Positions 48,345-60,534 are shown, numbered from the stretch's first letter. The stretch is DNA of 64,000 nucleotides from Medicago truncatula (GCF_003473485.1 NC_053049.1:11532001-11596000); one strand, 5' to 3'. Notes: generated by a model not told the origin, from the sequence alone. Program-made: numbers and translations.

Positions 48345-49108
48345 CTGAAAAATAAAAATGTACATCTCAGAAAAGCTGATGCCAAATCATCATTTCAATT
48401 CATTTGTGTACATTGTATGTCAAGGATCTAAGCCATTATGTTCCCAAACTGAAATTCTAACACGTAATCAACAAACTCACGATAGATCCAGCTCTTAAAG
48501 TCAAAAGAACAAGCTCAAAGCATGACAAGGTTCACACATTTAACATTTTTAAGGTTTGATATTCTCATCAAGACATAGCATAATCATATGACTTGGTGTT
48601 TTTATTATATTCATTTCGATCAAGTCAATAGAAGTCTCATGAAACAAACTGCAGATCGAATAATACGCACATTTTACTTAACATATCAAAGACCTAAACA
48701 TTATTATCCAAATGTTGATAGTTTTTAAATTTCTTCCTCAAACAAAATTCATCTCTTTCTCTTTGCAATGTAACATACTAACATGTATATGGCTTAAGCA
48801 TGATATTATGAAATGAAAAATGATCCCTTTATGCGAGCATTGAAATTCAACCTAAAATCCCAAAATAGATGAAACAAAAGATACCATTTAACTTGATCAA
48901 AATAAAATGACATGATTAAATTACATCTACTACATATTTTCCACAATTGAATTAATAAAACCTAGGTTCAGAGAATTTTCCCCCAATTTGTTTATCGCTG
49001 TAATTGAAAGCAAAGGTTGAAAATTGAGATCTAAAACGAAAAAGTTAAATCAAATTTGGTTTCAGGATTGAAAAAGTATAGAAATTGAAAGTAAATTATG
49101 AAACTCAC
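48345..49108 (-). other. 5' UTR intron of the SKIP4-like gene
   Basis: On the minus strand a donor (gttg/gtgagt at 49109/49108) and a pyrimidine-rich acceptor ending cag at 48345, about 21 bases before the ATG, define a 764-bp intron. It implies a first non-coding exon at about 49109-49150. Confidence 0.6.
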
Positions 49109-49259
49109 CAACACGGAATTAGGGATTTCGTCTGAAAATCGCACTGCAAGATAAGAGAATGATTGTTTGATTTTAGTCCTATAATAATTAATTAATTTCT
49201 TATAAAATAAAATATTAAAGTTATGATTAAATATATATTTGGAACAAAATATCACAAGC

Positions 49260-49333
49260 GTCTGGGTGGTGTAGTCGGTTATCACGCTAGTCTCACACAC
49301 TAGAGGTCCCCAGTTCGAACCTGGGCTCAGACA
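49260..49333 (+). tRNA. tRNA-Val (anticodon CAC)
   Basis: A 74-base cloverleaf. The acceptor stem gtctggg pairs with ctcagac (one G-U), discriminator A. The D arm and A box are tggtgtagtcgg. The anticodon arm ctagt-ctcacac-actag gives CAC, decoding GUG (valine). The T arm is cccag-ttcgaac-ctggg. No intron. CAA lies just upstream (a plant Pol III start context) and a short T run (49339-49342) follows as terminator. It should be functional. Confidence 0.95.
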
Positions 49334-49410
49334 TAAATTTTTACTTCTAAACAACAAGAACAAAAAAAATAATAATAAATAACTTGCATGTTTTTTTGGA
49401 GATTTTTTTT

Positions 49411-49497
49411 TTAATTATGGAGAAGTAGGGTGTCCGGGGTTCGAACCCGGGCTCCTGCATATAATATGTAATATTTTTACCAACTGAATTATGCTTC
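49411..49497 (-). mobile_element. tRNA-derived SINE, family 1, short minus-strand copy
   Basis: On the minus strand this reads tagttcagtt-type A box region, atatgcaggagcccgggttc with an intact B box, then ccggacaccctacttctcca and an A run (T on the plus strand). It lacks the distal part (aattgtgtgagctctagcc) found in the other two copies. Flanks gagatttttt and ggggattttt are a probable duplication. It lies 78 bp after tRNA-Val. Confidence 0.7.
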
Positions 49498-49499
49498 GG

Positions 49500-52400
49500 G
49501 GATTTTTTATAAACTTTAAGAAAATGAAAAGGAGACACATTTTCTCCTTGCCAAACGACGGTTTCACAATTTCAACTTCCAAGTTCTAACGAGTAAATAA
49601 TAAACAAACCATGGATCTAGTTTTATCACTTTCCTGGAAAATTGTCACATTGAATTTCCTCGTAATTTCTTGGGAAAGTTCAATCAAATGCATGAACCTA
49701 ACCATCATCATCTTTGCTAAATTAAAAACTACAGTGCTTGGATTCTCTTTTCCACTTTGTTTTCCTGTGTGAAATGCATGTGCATCAATTATAGCATTGG
49801 AAAATAATACATGTTGGAATATCGTAATATTGGATGTTCTATTTATTTTTACTTTTTAGGGGAAAATATTATATGTTCTATTTATTTGTATTTCAACATT
49901 AAAGTCGGTATATTTTTTTGTATTATTATTAATCAAATTAAATAAAAAGATAATAATATTTTTTCTTATAAAAAAAGCTAATAATATAATCAATCAGATA
50001 GTAACTAATTAATTGACTTGAGCTCAAATATAAGTGAGAGTTATTTAAGCAAAGAAACATGCAACACTTTGTTTTGAGAGTTTATGTCTAATAAAAAGAT
50101 TAAGAGAGAGATTATAATGTTGATTTGGTGGTTGGAGTAGAAGAGACAATGAGTGAAGTGATACTTAGTTTTAGGTTCTATTCTCAACTCATAAACTAAC
50201 AAATTAACATGGAACGTAGTTTGTTAAAAAAAACATACAATAAAGAGTTATTGAGAGCACATTTGGAGCGTCTTAGACTCTTAGAAATTTAAGTTTGTCT
50301 TTCGTTTTTCAGGTTAATCGATTTGATAATGTTAAGCAACATGATCCATTAGTTTGTATTTTTTCAAAAACACTAAACATGTCATGTTTCCGTAGATTTA
50401 AACTCAAATCTAAGCTTATCATATCTCATTCTTTTTAATCAGCCCACATGTCCTTGAAAATCTAATCATCTTATTTCTTCTAATCAAGAAACTAAACCTA
50501 GATCATAAATATCGATGATGGCATCTTAAGTTTAAAGTAACTGTTAGTGGTAATCGATAATTGATTCCAAATCGGGTAATGGGTGGCATTACTCACCCAT
50601 GATGCCAAATGAGGCATTTTTTTTTACAAAACCTTTTGAATTGAAATTATAATTTTGGAGTATATAATGAGAGCATTGGGACTCATTTTAAAGTTTTTAA
50701 TGGGTAGTATGAATATTTTAGAAAATGTAATTGAATTTAAATAATTTTGAATGTGTGAAGTAATATAAAATAATGGGCGGGATTCATTTATAACAGCAAA
50801 TAAGATATCGTTAGATTCGTCTCGATGAATATTTTCAAAATATCAAATTTTCATGATTTTTTCTAACATATAATCAAGATATTTAAGCTCAAAATTATGC
50901 ATTGGAATGTGTAATGGAGTCAACTATGTCATGTATTAAGGGACGGAGGGAGTAGTATGTTTGTTTTGCCACCTATAACCAGTTCTCTAGAGCATCCGCC
51001 AATTTAGAGGCCCGGTTGCAATCTTGACAATTTTCATTAAAAATAAAATAAAAAAAATCTAACACCTCTTATAGCGATAAATAATTAAGTTATAGTTAAA
51101 TATATGAGCATTGGTTCAAACATGACTTTTATATACAAACAAATAGACTTTTACCTACGAAAAAATAACATTTAGTGATAGATTAAAAGTGTTATTTTTT
51201 TATCCTACACCCCAACAATTATACCCTTATCCCTACAAATATTTGGGGCCCCCATAAATCGGAGGCCCAATTCCATAGAGCTCTTTGCTCTTGCCAAGGA
51301 ACGACCCTGCATAAAGACACATGCTATTACACTTTAGAGCATTAAAAAGAGTATAAGACATGTTTCGAAACACACTGTTAATTTAATTGTTGTTCATACT
51401 TATTACCAGTTTCAAACCAAAAATCCAGTCAAGGTCATGAATAAGATTGAAACAAATTCAGATTGATTTTAGGTACCATATTCTCAGCAGAACAAAAATG
51501 ATGATTATAAAACATGAGAAATACTCAAGAACAAAAGTGATGATTATATAACATGAGAAACAATGAAAAGTAAATGTCAATAATCCTCGTTTTTCCATGA
51601 GCTAAATTTTGGCATTTGTGTTTTATGTATAAGACGCAGGTTTGACAACCATTATTCTTTTTTGAACAGTTGACAACCATTATTCTGAAATTATGATATG
51701 TCTTCACTATAAACAAAGTATTGATGATGTCTTTACACTAAAGGAACATAACTCTCGCAACATAGATCAACAGATGTGAGATGAAAACAGCCACAAAACA
51801 CTTCATATTGTTAGATAGTTTAACATGTAGTAATCTGAAATAAGGTCGTTAGATAAGTAAAATCTAGTCCTAAATATCGTCTTAGAGAGAGCTCAATCAC
51901 TTGGATCTAATCACCGTTTAAAATTGATCACTTGTGTATGCTTATCTCGTGATAAACAAATGTAAACACAATGATACCCTTGAAGTTTGGTTGGATATGT
52001 ACCCATCTTCCAATCATTAAATGTCATGTCATATTTTTATATTAATTTATATTAAAATAAATTCAATGTTAAACAACTTTTGGTTATGAAGTAAAGGTAG
52101 CTAAGCAAACTCCAAGGTATCTAAGAATTTAAAAAAAAAAAAAAAAAAGTCGCTTGATAAATTAAATATCAAGGACCTAATAAGGTTGAAAAAACATAAT
52201 AATGATTAGATGTATAAGCATGGCTCAATTACACTTAAAAAGAAAACATGTCTCAATTAAATCATTAATATAGAAATAAGTAACGACAAAACTGAAAACG
52301 CACAAAATCATATGAAAATTTCATAAACATGTTGATACAACAATGAAGTGAAGTTAAAATGATTAAACAATAAAATATCAGACTCAGTACTATGAATATC

Positions 52401-52930
52401 AACGATACTTATGTGATGCAATTTTTTAGTCTATTTCATTATGCATGTTACATTCATTGCAAGTTTCATTTTATCTTCATATTCATTGACAACACTTTGC
52501 CTAAAAACGATAAAGGTTCTCACTATCTTGAAATCAACTCAATATCAAACATTGAAACTCAGTGCTCAATCTCAAGATGAAGAAAAACAAAAAGGGATAT
52601 CATGTACAACCAATTGCAGCTAGCTAGCTCAATATCACTAGGTGAAACCGAAAATAGGTCTTTATGTCATTCATTCATATGCTAGCTCAATCCAATTCTT
52701 CCTGATTATATCAATTATGTTGAACAAAATTTTCTCATTTGAATTAATCAGTTTGTCTATTGCCTGAAATAATATGAGAAAAATTCAATGTAACAATTTG
52801 TGAACTAAAAAAATAAAATAAAAAACATCAGAGAATAGTGTTGGCCATACCATGTTCTTCATGTTATAAGAAATACTTAGTTCACAATGTGAACCAAACA
52901 CACTTGATAGAGAGCAGCTAGGAATCTCTT
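49500..52930. other. long intergenic stretch
   Basis: AT-rich, no gene that I can support. A MITE-like right terminus (gggacggagggagtagta, 50940-50957) is present; its partner end was not found. Sequence at 50990-51310 with two agaggccc/ggaggccc blocks looks like an old repeat. A 25-bp near-duplicate (tgatgattat..aacatgagaaa) occurs around 51497 and 51538. A poly-A run is at 52131-52148. Confidence 0.5.
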
Positions 52931-52938
52931 TTTTCAAT

Positions 52939-53466
52939 TCAACTAGGGCATTTGATCTTTGATCTCAACATCTCTTTCACCTCACTAGATATCTTTTGCA
53001 TCTTCTTTAACTCTATAACTTTCAAAGATATTTTATGAACTTCCATATGATAATCCTTATCAGACATCTCTGAAATTGTCTGGAAATAACATAGCTAGTG
53101 AGATATTTTTTGCATCTTCCTTAAATTTTTAACTTTCAAAGGTATTTTATTACTTCCATATGAACTCATAATTATAATATAGCTTAAGGAGGGGAATACC
53201 TTTTTAGCAAAGTAAGAGTTGGGCACGCATATGAGAATGTTTTGAGGAGTCAACACCTTCGTCCGAAGTAAAGCAATTTCAATAACCTCACCTTGGATCT
53301 CCCCAACCTGCACAATATCCAACAGATTTAGGAGTCCACTGAAATACCACTGAAAAGATTCTAACTTCTACCTTTATTTTCTGTCCGGTTCCAAATGGTT
53401 TAGATAATTGAATGGAAATACCAGTAAGAAGATTGTCAACCTCGCTACCACCCATAGCAGCAACAG
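52939..53466 (-). pseudogene. MscS-like (MSL) mechanosensitive channel fragment with a duplicated exon
   Basis: Recognisable exons: A 53466-53372 (NLLTGISIQLSKPFGTGQKI) and B 53307-53200 (VGEIQGEVIEIALLRTKVLT, ICVPNSYFAKK). Together they are the MscS-fold pore/beta domain of MSL1-3-type organellar channels (family pattern: SGLSMQFSKPF, then GQVIEMGLTT, then VPNSLF). Two versions of the next exon follow: a decayed one around 53150-53095 (KIPLKVKNLRKMQKIS then a stop) and one at 53079-52939 (MEVHKISLKVIELKKMQKIS) that ends at TGA. The N-terminal half and membrane helices are missing, and no promoter side is seen. Splicing B directly to 53079 would be in phase, but the product would lack the pore helices. 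Confidence 0.7.
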
Positions 53467-53898
53467 CTGGACAATGGAAGAAATATAGCATGATAATGAA
53501 AATTACAGTATATTCTCTTTAAAATTAACTGCCTCCTAGAGCATGCAACATACTCAACTGCCGTTGTTGGAGCTAGGTATTCAGGACTGCAAAAACAAAA
53601 TTTGTTACTAAAAGTACAATTATCTGGGTGAGTGGATCACTTACAAGCCTGAGAATATCAAAAAGGTAACAAGGCTCAGGAGGGGATAATCCACTGCATA
53701 CTAAGCCCATTTAATTGCATACCAAACCCATTTAATTGGCTTCTCAGACCAATTTACTATATAATATTGTCTGGCTTTGTTGCAAGACTTTCTACATTTT
53801 GCTGCTGAGTCTTCCTTATAACCGATTGTATTAGGAACCAACTTAACTTACAACAATGGTTGGTACAACATGAATTGGAACACCCGACTTTTGTTCAC
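53467..53898. other. flank of MSL relic
   Basis: May include one more decayed MSL exon near 53590-53520 (minus strand), but the translation is not recognisable enough to claim. The rest shows nothing. Confidence 0.3.
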
Positions 53899-54308
53899 TG
53901 TAACGCCCTATTTCTATTAAAGCGATAAAACACGCGAATAAAACATTTATTTAAGAAATAGACGCTACATCTACAATAAAAACCAAATCAACATGCATAT
54001 ATATAAAAATTCTCAACAGTCGTAACGGATATAAATCATACATCTCCAAAGTATACATGTCATAAGATCAATTTACATCAACATAAAAATCTCCAAGTCC
54101 CGACACATGGGCAAAATCTCAACAACATAAATCCAACAAATACATAAATACCAACGTCCTAATCAGAGCCTAATCTAAGACTCCAAGAAACGATAACGGA
54201 GATGCTATCCAGGCAATCACCAAAAGCAAACTAATCATGCACTTTGTCTACCCATCCATAGAGACAGGTAGGCGGTCGAAACCACTGGGGTAAGCTTCAC
54301 ATCAAACA

Positions 54309-54339
<31 letters not shown>

Positions 54340-55614
54340 ACCATCCCTCCTAGAATACTAGCATCACATGATTATTATCCCCCATTCCATACACCTCAAA
54401 CTATCATATTACTAACATAGCATAGCAAGCATACTTAACTCAACAAGTACAATTCATCATTTCAAAGTTATAAGCAAGCAATTATCATTATCAAAGGAAT
54501 CACTACATCATGTATATATATATACAATTCTCACCTCATCATTATTATCAAAATAATTATCATCAAATTGATTCACCGAGTATATAAGCACAAACAAGTA
54601 AGACATGCAATTAGAGCATAACTCAATTATTTACAATCATCAACAAGTCTATAATTGTACATATACACCAATCCACATAGATCACAACATTCAACAAATT
54701 TCACCAATGCACAAATTCATCAAGTCACATATTCAATTATGACACAATTCATCAACCAATCAATTACAAATGTCACAAGTATGTATTCATCAAACACACT
54801 CATCATCAACAATCATAATTCACATGCAACAATTAAGACTCATGCCAATATTATATGCGCCTAATTCCGAGACATATATGCACGTGGTATCAAATCACCT
54901 CAAGGTCGTCCTATGATTCGAATACACATCAATTCGCGGGCTCCGCTATTATCGGCTATATTTAAATAGGTTTGAGGTTGAATCATATCATTTTTTTCTA
55001 TCTTTCAGTCAAAAAGTTGAAGTAAAAAAAATATTTTGTGTTCAAAAAAAAAAAAACCAACAATTACCATTTTTTTACCCATGATACAACAAAAACATCA
55101 TATGTAAGATTTCACACCCGTCTTACATTATCACCGAACTAAAAGAGTAACCCTCTTTTACAACATCAAGACTCAACATGACTATGATGCATGGACATAC
55201 AAGCAAAGACTCGACAATGCAAAATCACATCATAATATTCAACAACAATATAAAGAATAACCTCCATTTATATTGATCACCTCAACAACAATTGTATTAT
55301 CAAGTATTTACGTCCACACAATCAATCAAGTCATAAATCAATTAAGAGTCATCACCACATCACCATCAATCATTTAGCATATATGTAATCACCAACAAAA
55401 TCACCATCACTTAACATATATGCATTCACCGACAATATCACAATCAATTAACATATATGTATTCACCAACAATATAACAATCAACCAACATATATGCATT
55501 AATCAACATCAACTATATCATATAGTTCAACAACTCCATACTATTTCTCACAATTCAAGTGAGGAGAAGATACAACAATTTATGATAAACATCATATTCA
55601 ACACCTAGCAATCA
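53899..55614 (-). mobile_element. LTR-like repeat, minus orientation, right end uncertain
   Basis: Begins TGTAACGCCC, identical to the first ten bases of the solo LTR at 25532 but here the 3' end of a minus-strand LTR (GGGCGTTACA). The body contains LTR-typical text (taccccagtggtttcgaccg on the minus strand) and low-complexity atc/aac-rich DNA. A candidate 5-bp duplication, ttcac, occurs at 53894-53898 and 55615-55619, but the right terminus there (..aatca) does not mirror the left, so the extent is a guess. Confidence 0.4.
54310..54339. repeat. (AT)n microsatellite
   Basis: About fourteen AT units in a row within the LTR-like repeat. Likely length-polymorphic. Confidence 0.95.
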
Positions 55615-55845
55615 TTCACATACCTTCATTTAATCATAACAAACTATCCTCAAAAGATTTGACAAGTATTTGGTCTTAAAGATTATTTTCGACAAAGTTC
55701 GTCTCTCAATTTACAACTTTAAAATAATTGAGACAAATGAACCAAAACCAAGTAATTAAATTCTAGGGCCTCGACTATGTATACACTTAGATCACATATG
55801 AATGTAGTTGAATATACATGTGCTTTTCACCGGCAGACCACGACA

Positions 55846-56198
55846 AATGAGAGTTGTTAAGAAAACACAAAAACTGTTTTGAAACAATTATTTTTTAATA
55901 TTAGAAATTTGACTACACAATTTGAAAACATTACCACTTGTATGATTGAATGTATTTAATGTTGAAGAAGTGATAAAAATTAAAATGATAACAAATTAAA
56001 TTGTTTCAAAATTATTAAAAGGTTTCTTTTAAAAAGTTTTTATTATATTTATTTTCTTAATCAATGTCTAGATAAAACACTTATTAACATTTTTCTATAA
56101 AATATGAAACATTATAACCTAAACCACCTAAAATATACTATAATATATAGAATATGTCCCATTTAAAAACTAATGACAGTTGTTAAGAAAACACAAAA
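55846..56198. repeat. 27-bp direct repeats around a 299-bp spacer
   Basis: Repeats at 55846-55872 and 56172-56198 share the core agttgttaagaaaacac with one mismatch over 27 bp. The second copy ends about six bases before recognisable PMD coding sequence. They could be an insertion's target duplication or a local duplication. The spacer has no ORF or clear termini. Confidence 0.7.
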
Positions 56199-56203
56199 CT
56201 TCT

Positions 56204-58010
56204 TTGTTTCCTATTGCTTTAGCACCAGCAGTTTTGGCTAGCTTATACAAGGATTTGCGTTAATTGAATGAGAGAATTGTTGGTTTGAAAAACTGTCCGA
56301 CAAAAGGTGTTAAATTTCCATTGAAGTTGGAGGTTGATGTGCAATCACCCATTTACTTGGTTCAAGTTTGGGTTTGGGAGAGGTTCAAAAATTTGCAACC
56401 AAAACCCAAGTTGATCAACAATGGAGACCATGTACTGATGAGGTGGCATTTGGTTAAACCCTTGAAAATTGATAATGTGAGGTTGGCATTAGATTCAGCT
56501 AAGGATGATTTTCTTTGGCGCCCATATGTTCAATATGCCGATAAGTTTGAAATGTTTTATCCAAATGATGAAACTTTGGTACCGCTTAAGAAGGATTTGG
56601 ATAAAAAAAATCTCTCATTTGTTATGTCATTGAGAGTTTCCGAGCTAGTTGGTTTTGAGTCTATTGAGCAATATCTTCCACATAGAGTTGCTATGCAATT
56701 TGGAATGGATCAAGATGTTCCAGCTTGTGTGCCTAGATTCAATGAGAATGAAACCATTGCTTGGAAAAATTACTGCAGACCCTTATCTGATGCAAGTTTA
56801 TTCATTCCATCTAGATTTTTTGATGCCGGTGTTACCACACGTTATGCAACGTGGTGGAAGAGAAGTGCAGGTTCATCAACATGTACAGCTCATGCTGAGA
56901 TTCCACTTGAGTTTCTTCATCCTAAACTTGTTACTTTTGGAAAGCCTTGTGACTATAGTTCAAAAGCTAAGGGAGATGATATTGTTGATGGTGATGTTGA
57001 AGATGGCTTGAATTCTGAGAAAAACTCTGTTGATATTGTTACCGGCTCTGATAATTCTGTTGAAGATGGTTTGAATGCTGAGAAAAATATGGCTGTTGAT
57101 GGTCCTTCTCCTTTGTTATCTGTTGCTGAGGATGGTAACCATGTCTTCGAAGATGTTCAGTCTAAAGATGCAGATCAGAGCATGGAAGCAAGGCTGTCAA
57201 ATGACGATGTCTGCGAAGCTGAGACTCCAACTGAAAGGTATAGCTTTTTATCTGAAGCAAGCATTGCAGATCTTGAACAAAGAATCAGCCAGCTCGAGAT
57301 AGCGCATACAAAACTGAAGACGAAAAGGTTAGGCCTCAGTTGAAAACAATAATGGCTCATAAAACTAAAACCTTACAAATTGTTTACATGATTCACTTGT
57401 TTCTTACGTCTTATACCCTTCTATTATGTTATTTATTATATCATATTAATTTGGTACTTTGTTCTGCTTTTACTTCATTAGCCCAATATGAAACTATATT
57501 AATGGCATTGAAAGTAATTTGAAATTCAAATTTTAATGGCATTGAAAGTAACTTGAAATTCAAAGCATGTGCTGAAATCTATATTGTATTGTTCCAGTTG
57601 GGAAATCTAAAACATCACCACTTTCATTTGTTATAGTAAAATCTATTAATGGTGGCATTGAAAGTTATTTATGCTCACGTCAATTACCGTTAAATCTGTA
57701 AAACTGACATTAGAACCTAGTGGATCCAGCTCAAAAAATGTTAAGTTATTGTTGGTTCAAACCTCAATCAGGCGGCAATGGCACAAGTCAAGTATTACTT
57801 CAACTGACATTATAATATGCTTTTCTTTGATTTATATCAAATTTTTAATCCTAAAAGGAAGGAGTAAAAGCACAAGTCAAGTATAACTTCAACCAAATTC
57901 TCTTTTTAATACATGTTAAAGAAAAAGCCTATTCATTAAGATTGTGAGTAACACCCTAACTAAGTGCTGTGTTACATTGCAGGCAACGCAGACGCAGGTT
58001 GTTACGGTGA
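56204..58010 (+). pseudogene. plant mobile domain (PMD/MAIN-like) protein gene, 5'-truncated with an in-frame stop
   Basis: Exons 56204-57327 and 57983-58010 (donor aaaag/gttagg, acceptor cattgcag). Coding similarity starts at PIALAPAVLASLYKDL and hits TAA at 56261-56263, then continues without break for 354 codons. WVWERFKNLQPKP is the hallmark of the plant mobile domain, a family found in MAIN-type nuclear proteins and in transposable elements. After the domain comes an acidic linker with two related blocks (VEDGLNSEKN, VEDGLNAEKN) and a C-terminal coiled coil (SIADLEQRISQLEIAHTKLK). The second exon adds only a basic end (QRRRRLLR, stop 58008-58010). The N-terminal half of the domain is absent. 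A protein could start downstream of the stop, but no good ATG is near. Confidence 0.75.
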
Positions 58011-59180
58011 AGCCACTTGACAGAAATGGATTTCAACGGAACAAGGAATTTCTCGCAGAGTTTTTAGCTTTTTGTCTTTTGCACCACCTTAATCTTTTCA
58101 ACTTAGTAGAATTAATTAAAGATGGCAAGGTTTGTCCGGTCACAGTTGACAACAAGACCATATGAATTATGAACTTTTATTTTGCTGGTCAGCAGTTTTA
58201 TTGATGGTGGTTAGACAAAATGATTGAGTTGGCTTTTAATTTTATGAATCTATATGTATTTCACTCGAAATGATTTGGGGAACATGCTTTTCATTTTACA
58301 TATTTCGTATCAAAAGATATGTCTGTCCTATAATGGCTATTGATCACTATTGGATCTTCATTTCACTGCAATAACTTCAGTGCCTTATTTGTTTGCTTAG
58401 CTGAGTGGTTATCACTAATTTGACTTGCCTAGAATATAAGTATCATGCTTCTTGAACTTCACTTTCTTATTCAGTTCAACTTTTAGCTATGTTTGTTTCA
58501 TTTTAATTTGAAATTATACTATTTTCTGTTGGCTGAAACAGTTTCAGGTCACCCTTTTTCTTTCTTACAAAATAATGCAGTTACCATTTTTCTTTGATTC
58601 ATTCATATGATATCTATCATATAGAGTGGATGAAAAAAAGAGTAAAACTTGTGCAGAACCTGTCATGGTTTTTCTTCCCACACCAGCCTCTCTTCTTTGT
58701 CTCATAAATTTCAATTTGAATGTCCAAAGTATGTAGCTCTTCACAGTTCCCCAACAACCTGAGCCACAAGAGATGTTTTGTGTGAATGTCAATTTGTTTT
58801 GTGGTTTCCGTTCTCTGCTACAGTGACATTTTTTAGCTTGGTTTTTATTTTAAGTTTATGTTATATGATAAAACCTTATGGCGTCGTTTAATCCATTCAC
58901 CGATGCCATTTACAAGGATAAAACTTGGTTCTTGTTATTTTGGATACTTGCCTTGTTATATCTTATTGGCACCTCTTGGTTGCCATAGTTGTCTCTGATT
59001 TTAATTCTCAGTTAATTCTTAGATTTTGATTCTTCATTGCAAATAATATAAATAAATTTCTGAAATTTGAGAAAAATATACTCATAAGTTTTTATTGAAT
59101 GGATTTCAAATGTAATATGAAATGTCAAGTCTGAAATCATTGCATGTGGTTGTGAGAGTCTGTCTGAGGTAATGTTGCTT
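57180..59180 (+). repeat. duplicated segment, copy 1 (PMD 3' part and flank)
   Basis: From ggaagcaaggctgtcaaatg (57183) through the intron, last exon and about 1.1 kb of 3' flank (to gaaatgtcaagtctgaaat near 59120-59139), the sequence recurs with small indels at 61903-64000. Landmarks such as cagtttcaggtcaccctttt and gatttcaaatgta occur in the same order in both. Confidence 0.85.
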
Positions 59181-59320
59181 GAGAACAATTTACCACATGA
59201 CCCGACTAAGTTATCATATATCTAGACCAGATTTGAAGGTCACTCACTCTGTTTAGCTCTTATATGTGTATACGATGACCAACTTGAGAAAAATAAGATG
59301 AAAAGCTCTCAATTCTTAAA

Positions 59321-59397
59321 CTTGAGCTCGAGAAAAATGCTTAGAAACTTAAGATCGACCTTGAGCGTGAAAAAAATGCGTAGAAATCAAGATCAAA
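59321..59397. repeat. 39-bp tandem repeat, two units
   Basis: Units cttgagctcgagaaaaatgc... (59321-59359) and cttgagcgtgaaaaaaatgc... (59360-59397). In one frame each reads like a charged coiled-coil repeat (LELEKNA, LEREKNA), both broken by a TAG at the same place. Confidence 0.6.
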
Positions 59398-60073
59398 CTT
59401 GAGCTCTTTATATGAGTTTTGCAAATCAGCCCTATTTTAACCCTTTTTGCATGGAGTTTGGCAAACTGGGTATGCCAACTTGGGTTAACTTCAAATTATG
59501 TATATAGACTCAAGTAGGGAATATAAACATGTGGGAAGTAGTTTGAACTCAAAAGCTTATCAGGTTCAGAGATGATGCACAAATTAACTGAAGGCATTTG
59601 TTAAATTCCTAACTTCTACTCTTTCAAACTATAGTACATTGATACATACCTTCTAAATTTCCAATTTCTGCATTTATATTTCCAAACCAGAAGATTAAGC
59701 TTCTACACTGCATGCAATTGCAGACCAATTTTAAAACCATGAACATACATAGATGGAAGAAAACATATAATATTAGGCATGTACACTACTAAGATGACAA
59801 ACCACACCTTCCTTATACTTGACTCAATATTACACACACTGAAACCATAACAGTGCAAATAAAAAGAAAGTTAAGCATCAAATTAAATATGAAAAAAAAA
59901 AAAATCTTTCTGGTATATTTGATAATCATTAAATTATGGAAAACTTGCAATATAATATGCATATGAATAACTTGATAACTTTTTTTTATTAACCTCTTGG
60001 GTGAATGCTTTGAGAATAGATTACAAAAGCAATTAATTATTCATTCCTCCAAAAGTAAAAGCATTTTACTTAT

Positions 60074-60340
60074 AAATTACGATCCGCAAATAAACAAATT
60101 CGGCTTCAACCTCAATGTCTTCAATTGTTTGGGTGCTTAAATCAAACAAAGCTAGCTCCTTATTTTCTTGTGTAGAAAATAAGGCTCTCTTTATTCTTAT
60201 TCCAGCCCTGATAGGACGCATGAGGCAAGTTAAAGGTTCAAAAACAAGAGTTTGGTCCGCGATTCCTTTACACTAAGTTTATCCAAAATCCATATGTGAA
60301 AAGCGGCCATGGCAACAATATAGATGAAAGCAACGATGCT
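60074..60340 (-). pseudogene. F-box-associated (FBA) domain fragment, frameshifted
   Basis: On the minus strand one frame gives FHIWILDKLSVKESRTKLLF (the W..K..SWTKL block of F-box-associated interaction domains). After a shift near 60235 another frame gives EPLTCLMRPIRAGIRIKRAL and ENKELALFDLSTQTIEDIEV, the characteristic end of legume F-box/FBA proteins, stopping at TAA around 60076. The F-box itself is missing. It is a dead fragment. Confidence 0.6.
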
Positions 60341-60472
60341 CGTTTAACACCACCAAGTGTATCTGCCACCTGCTACATAATATGTCTGAGTCAGAGGGTA
60401 ATTGTTGCAGTTTTTTCAATGAATGTTTTAAGACCGAATTATAATTATGGAAAATGTGGAATTTTATATGGT

Positions 60473-60534
60473 TAAGTAACAGTCTTTTTTAATAAGCTTA
60501 AGTAACAGTCTTTTTTAATAAGCTTAAGTAACAG
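60473..60534. repeat. 26-bp tandem repeat, 2.4 units
   Basis: The unit beginning taagtaacagtctttttt occurs at 60473-60498 and 60499-60524 without change, followed by ten bases of a third at 60525-60534. Confidence 0.95.

Noticed and set aside
49411-49497. Second tRNA next to tRNA-Val
   Set aside because: The B box is perfect but there is no cloverleaf; the sequence matches the family-1 SINE in minus orientation.
54240-55600. Possible satellite or CRISPR-like array from frequent atcaac/catatatg words
   Set aside because: No regular period or conserved spacer structure; it is low-complexity DNA of an LTR-like repeat in a plant genome.
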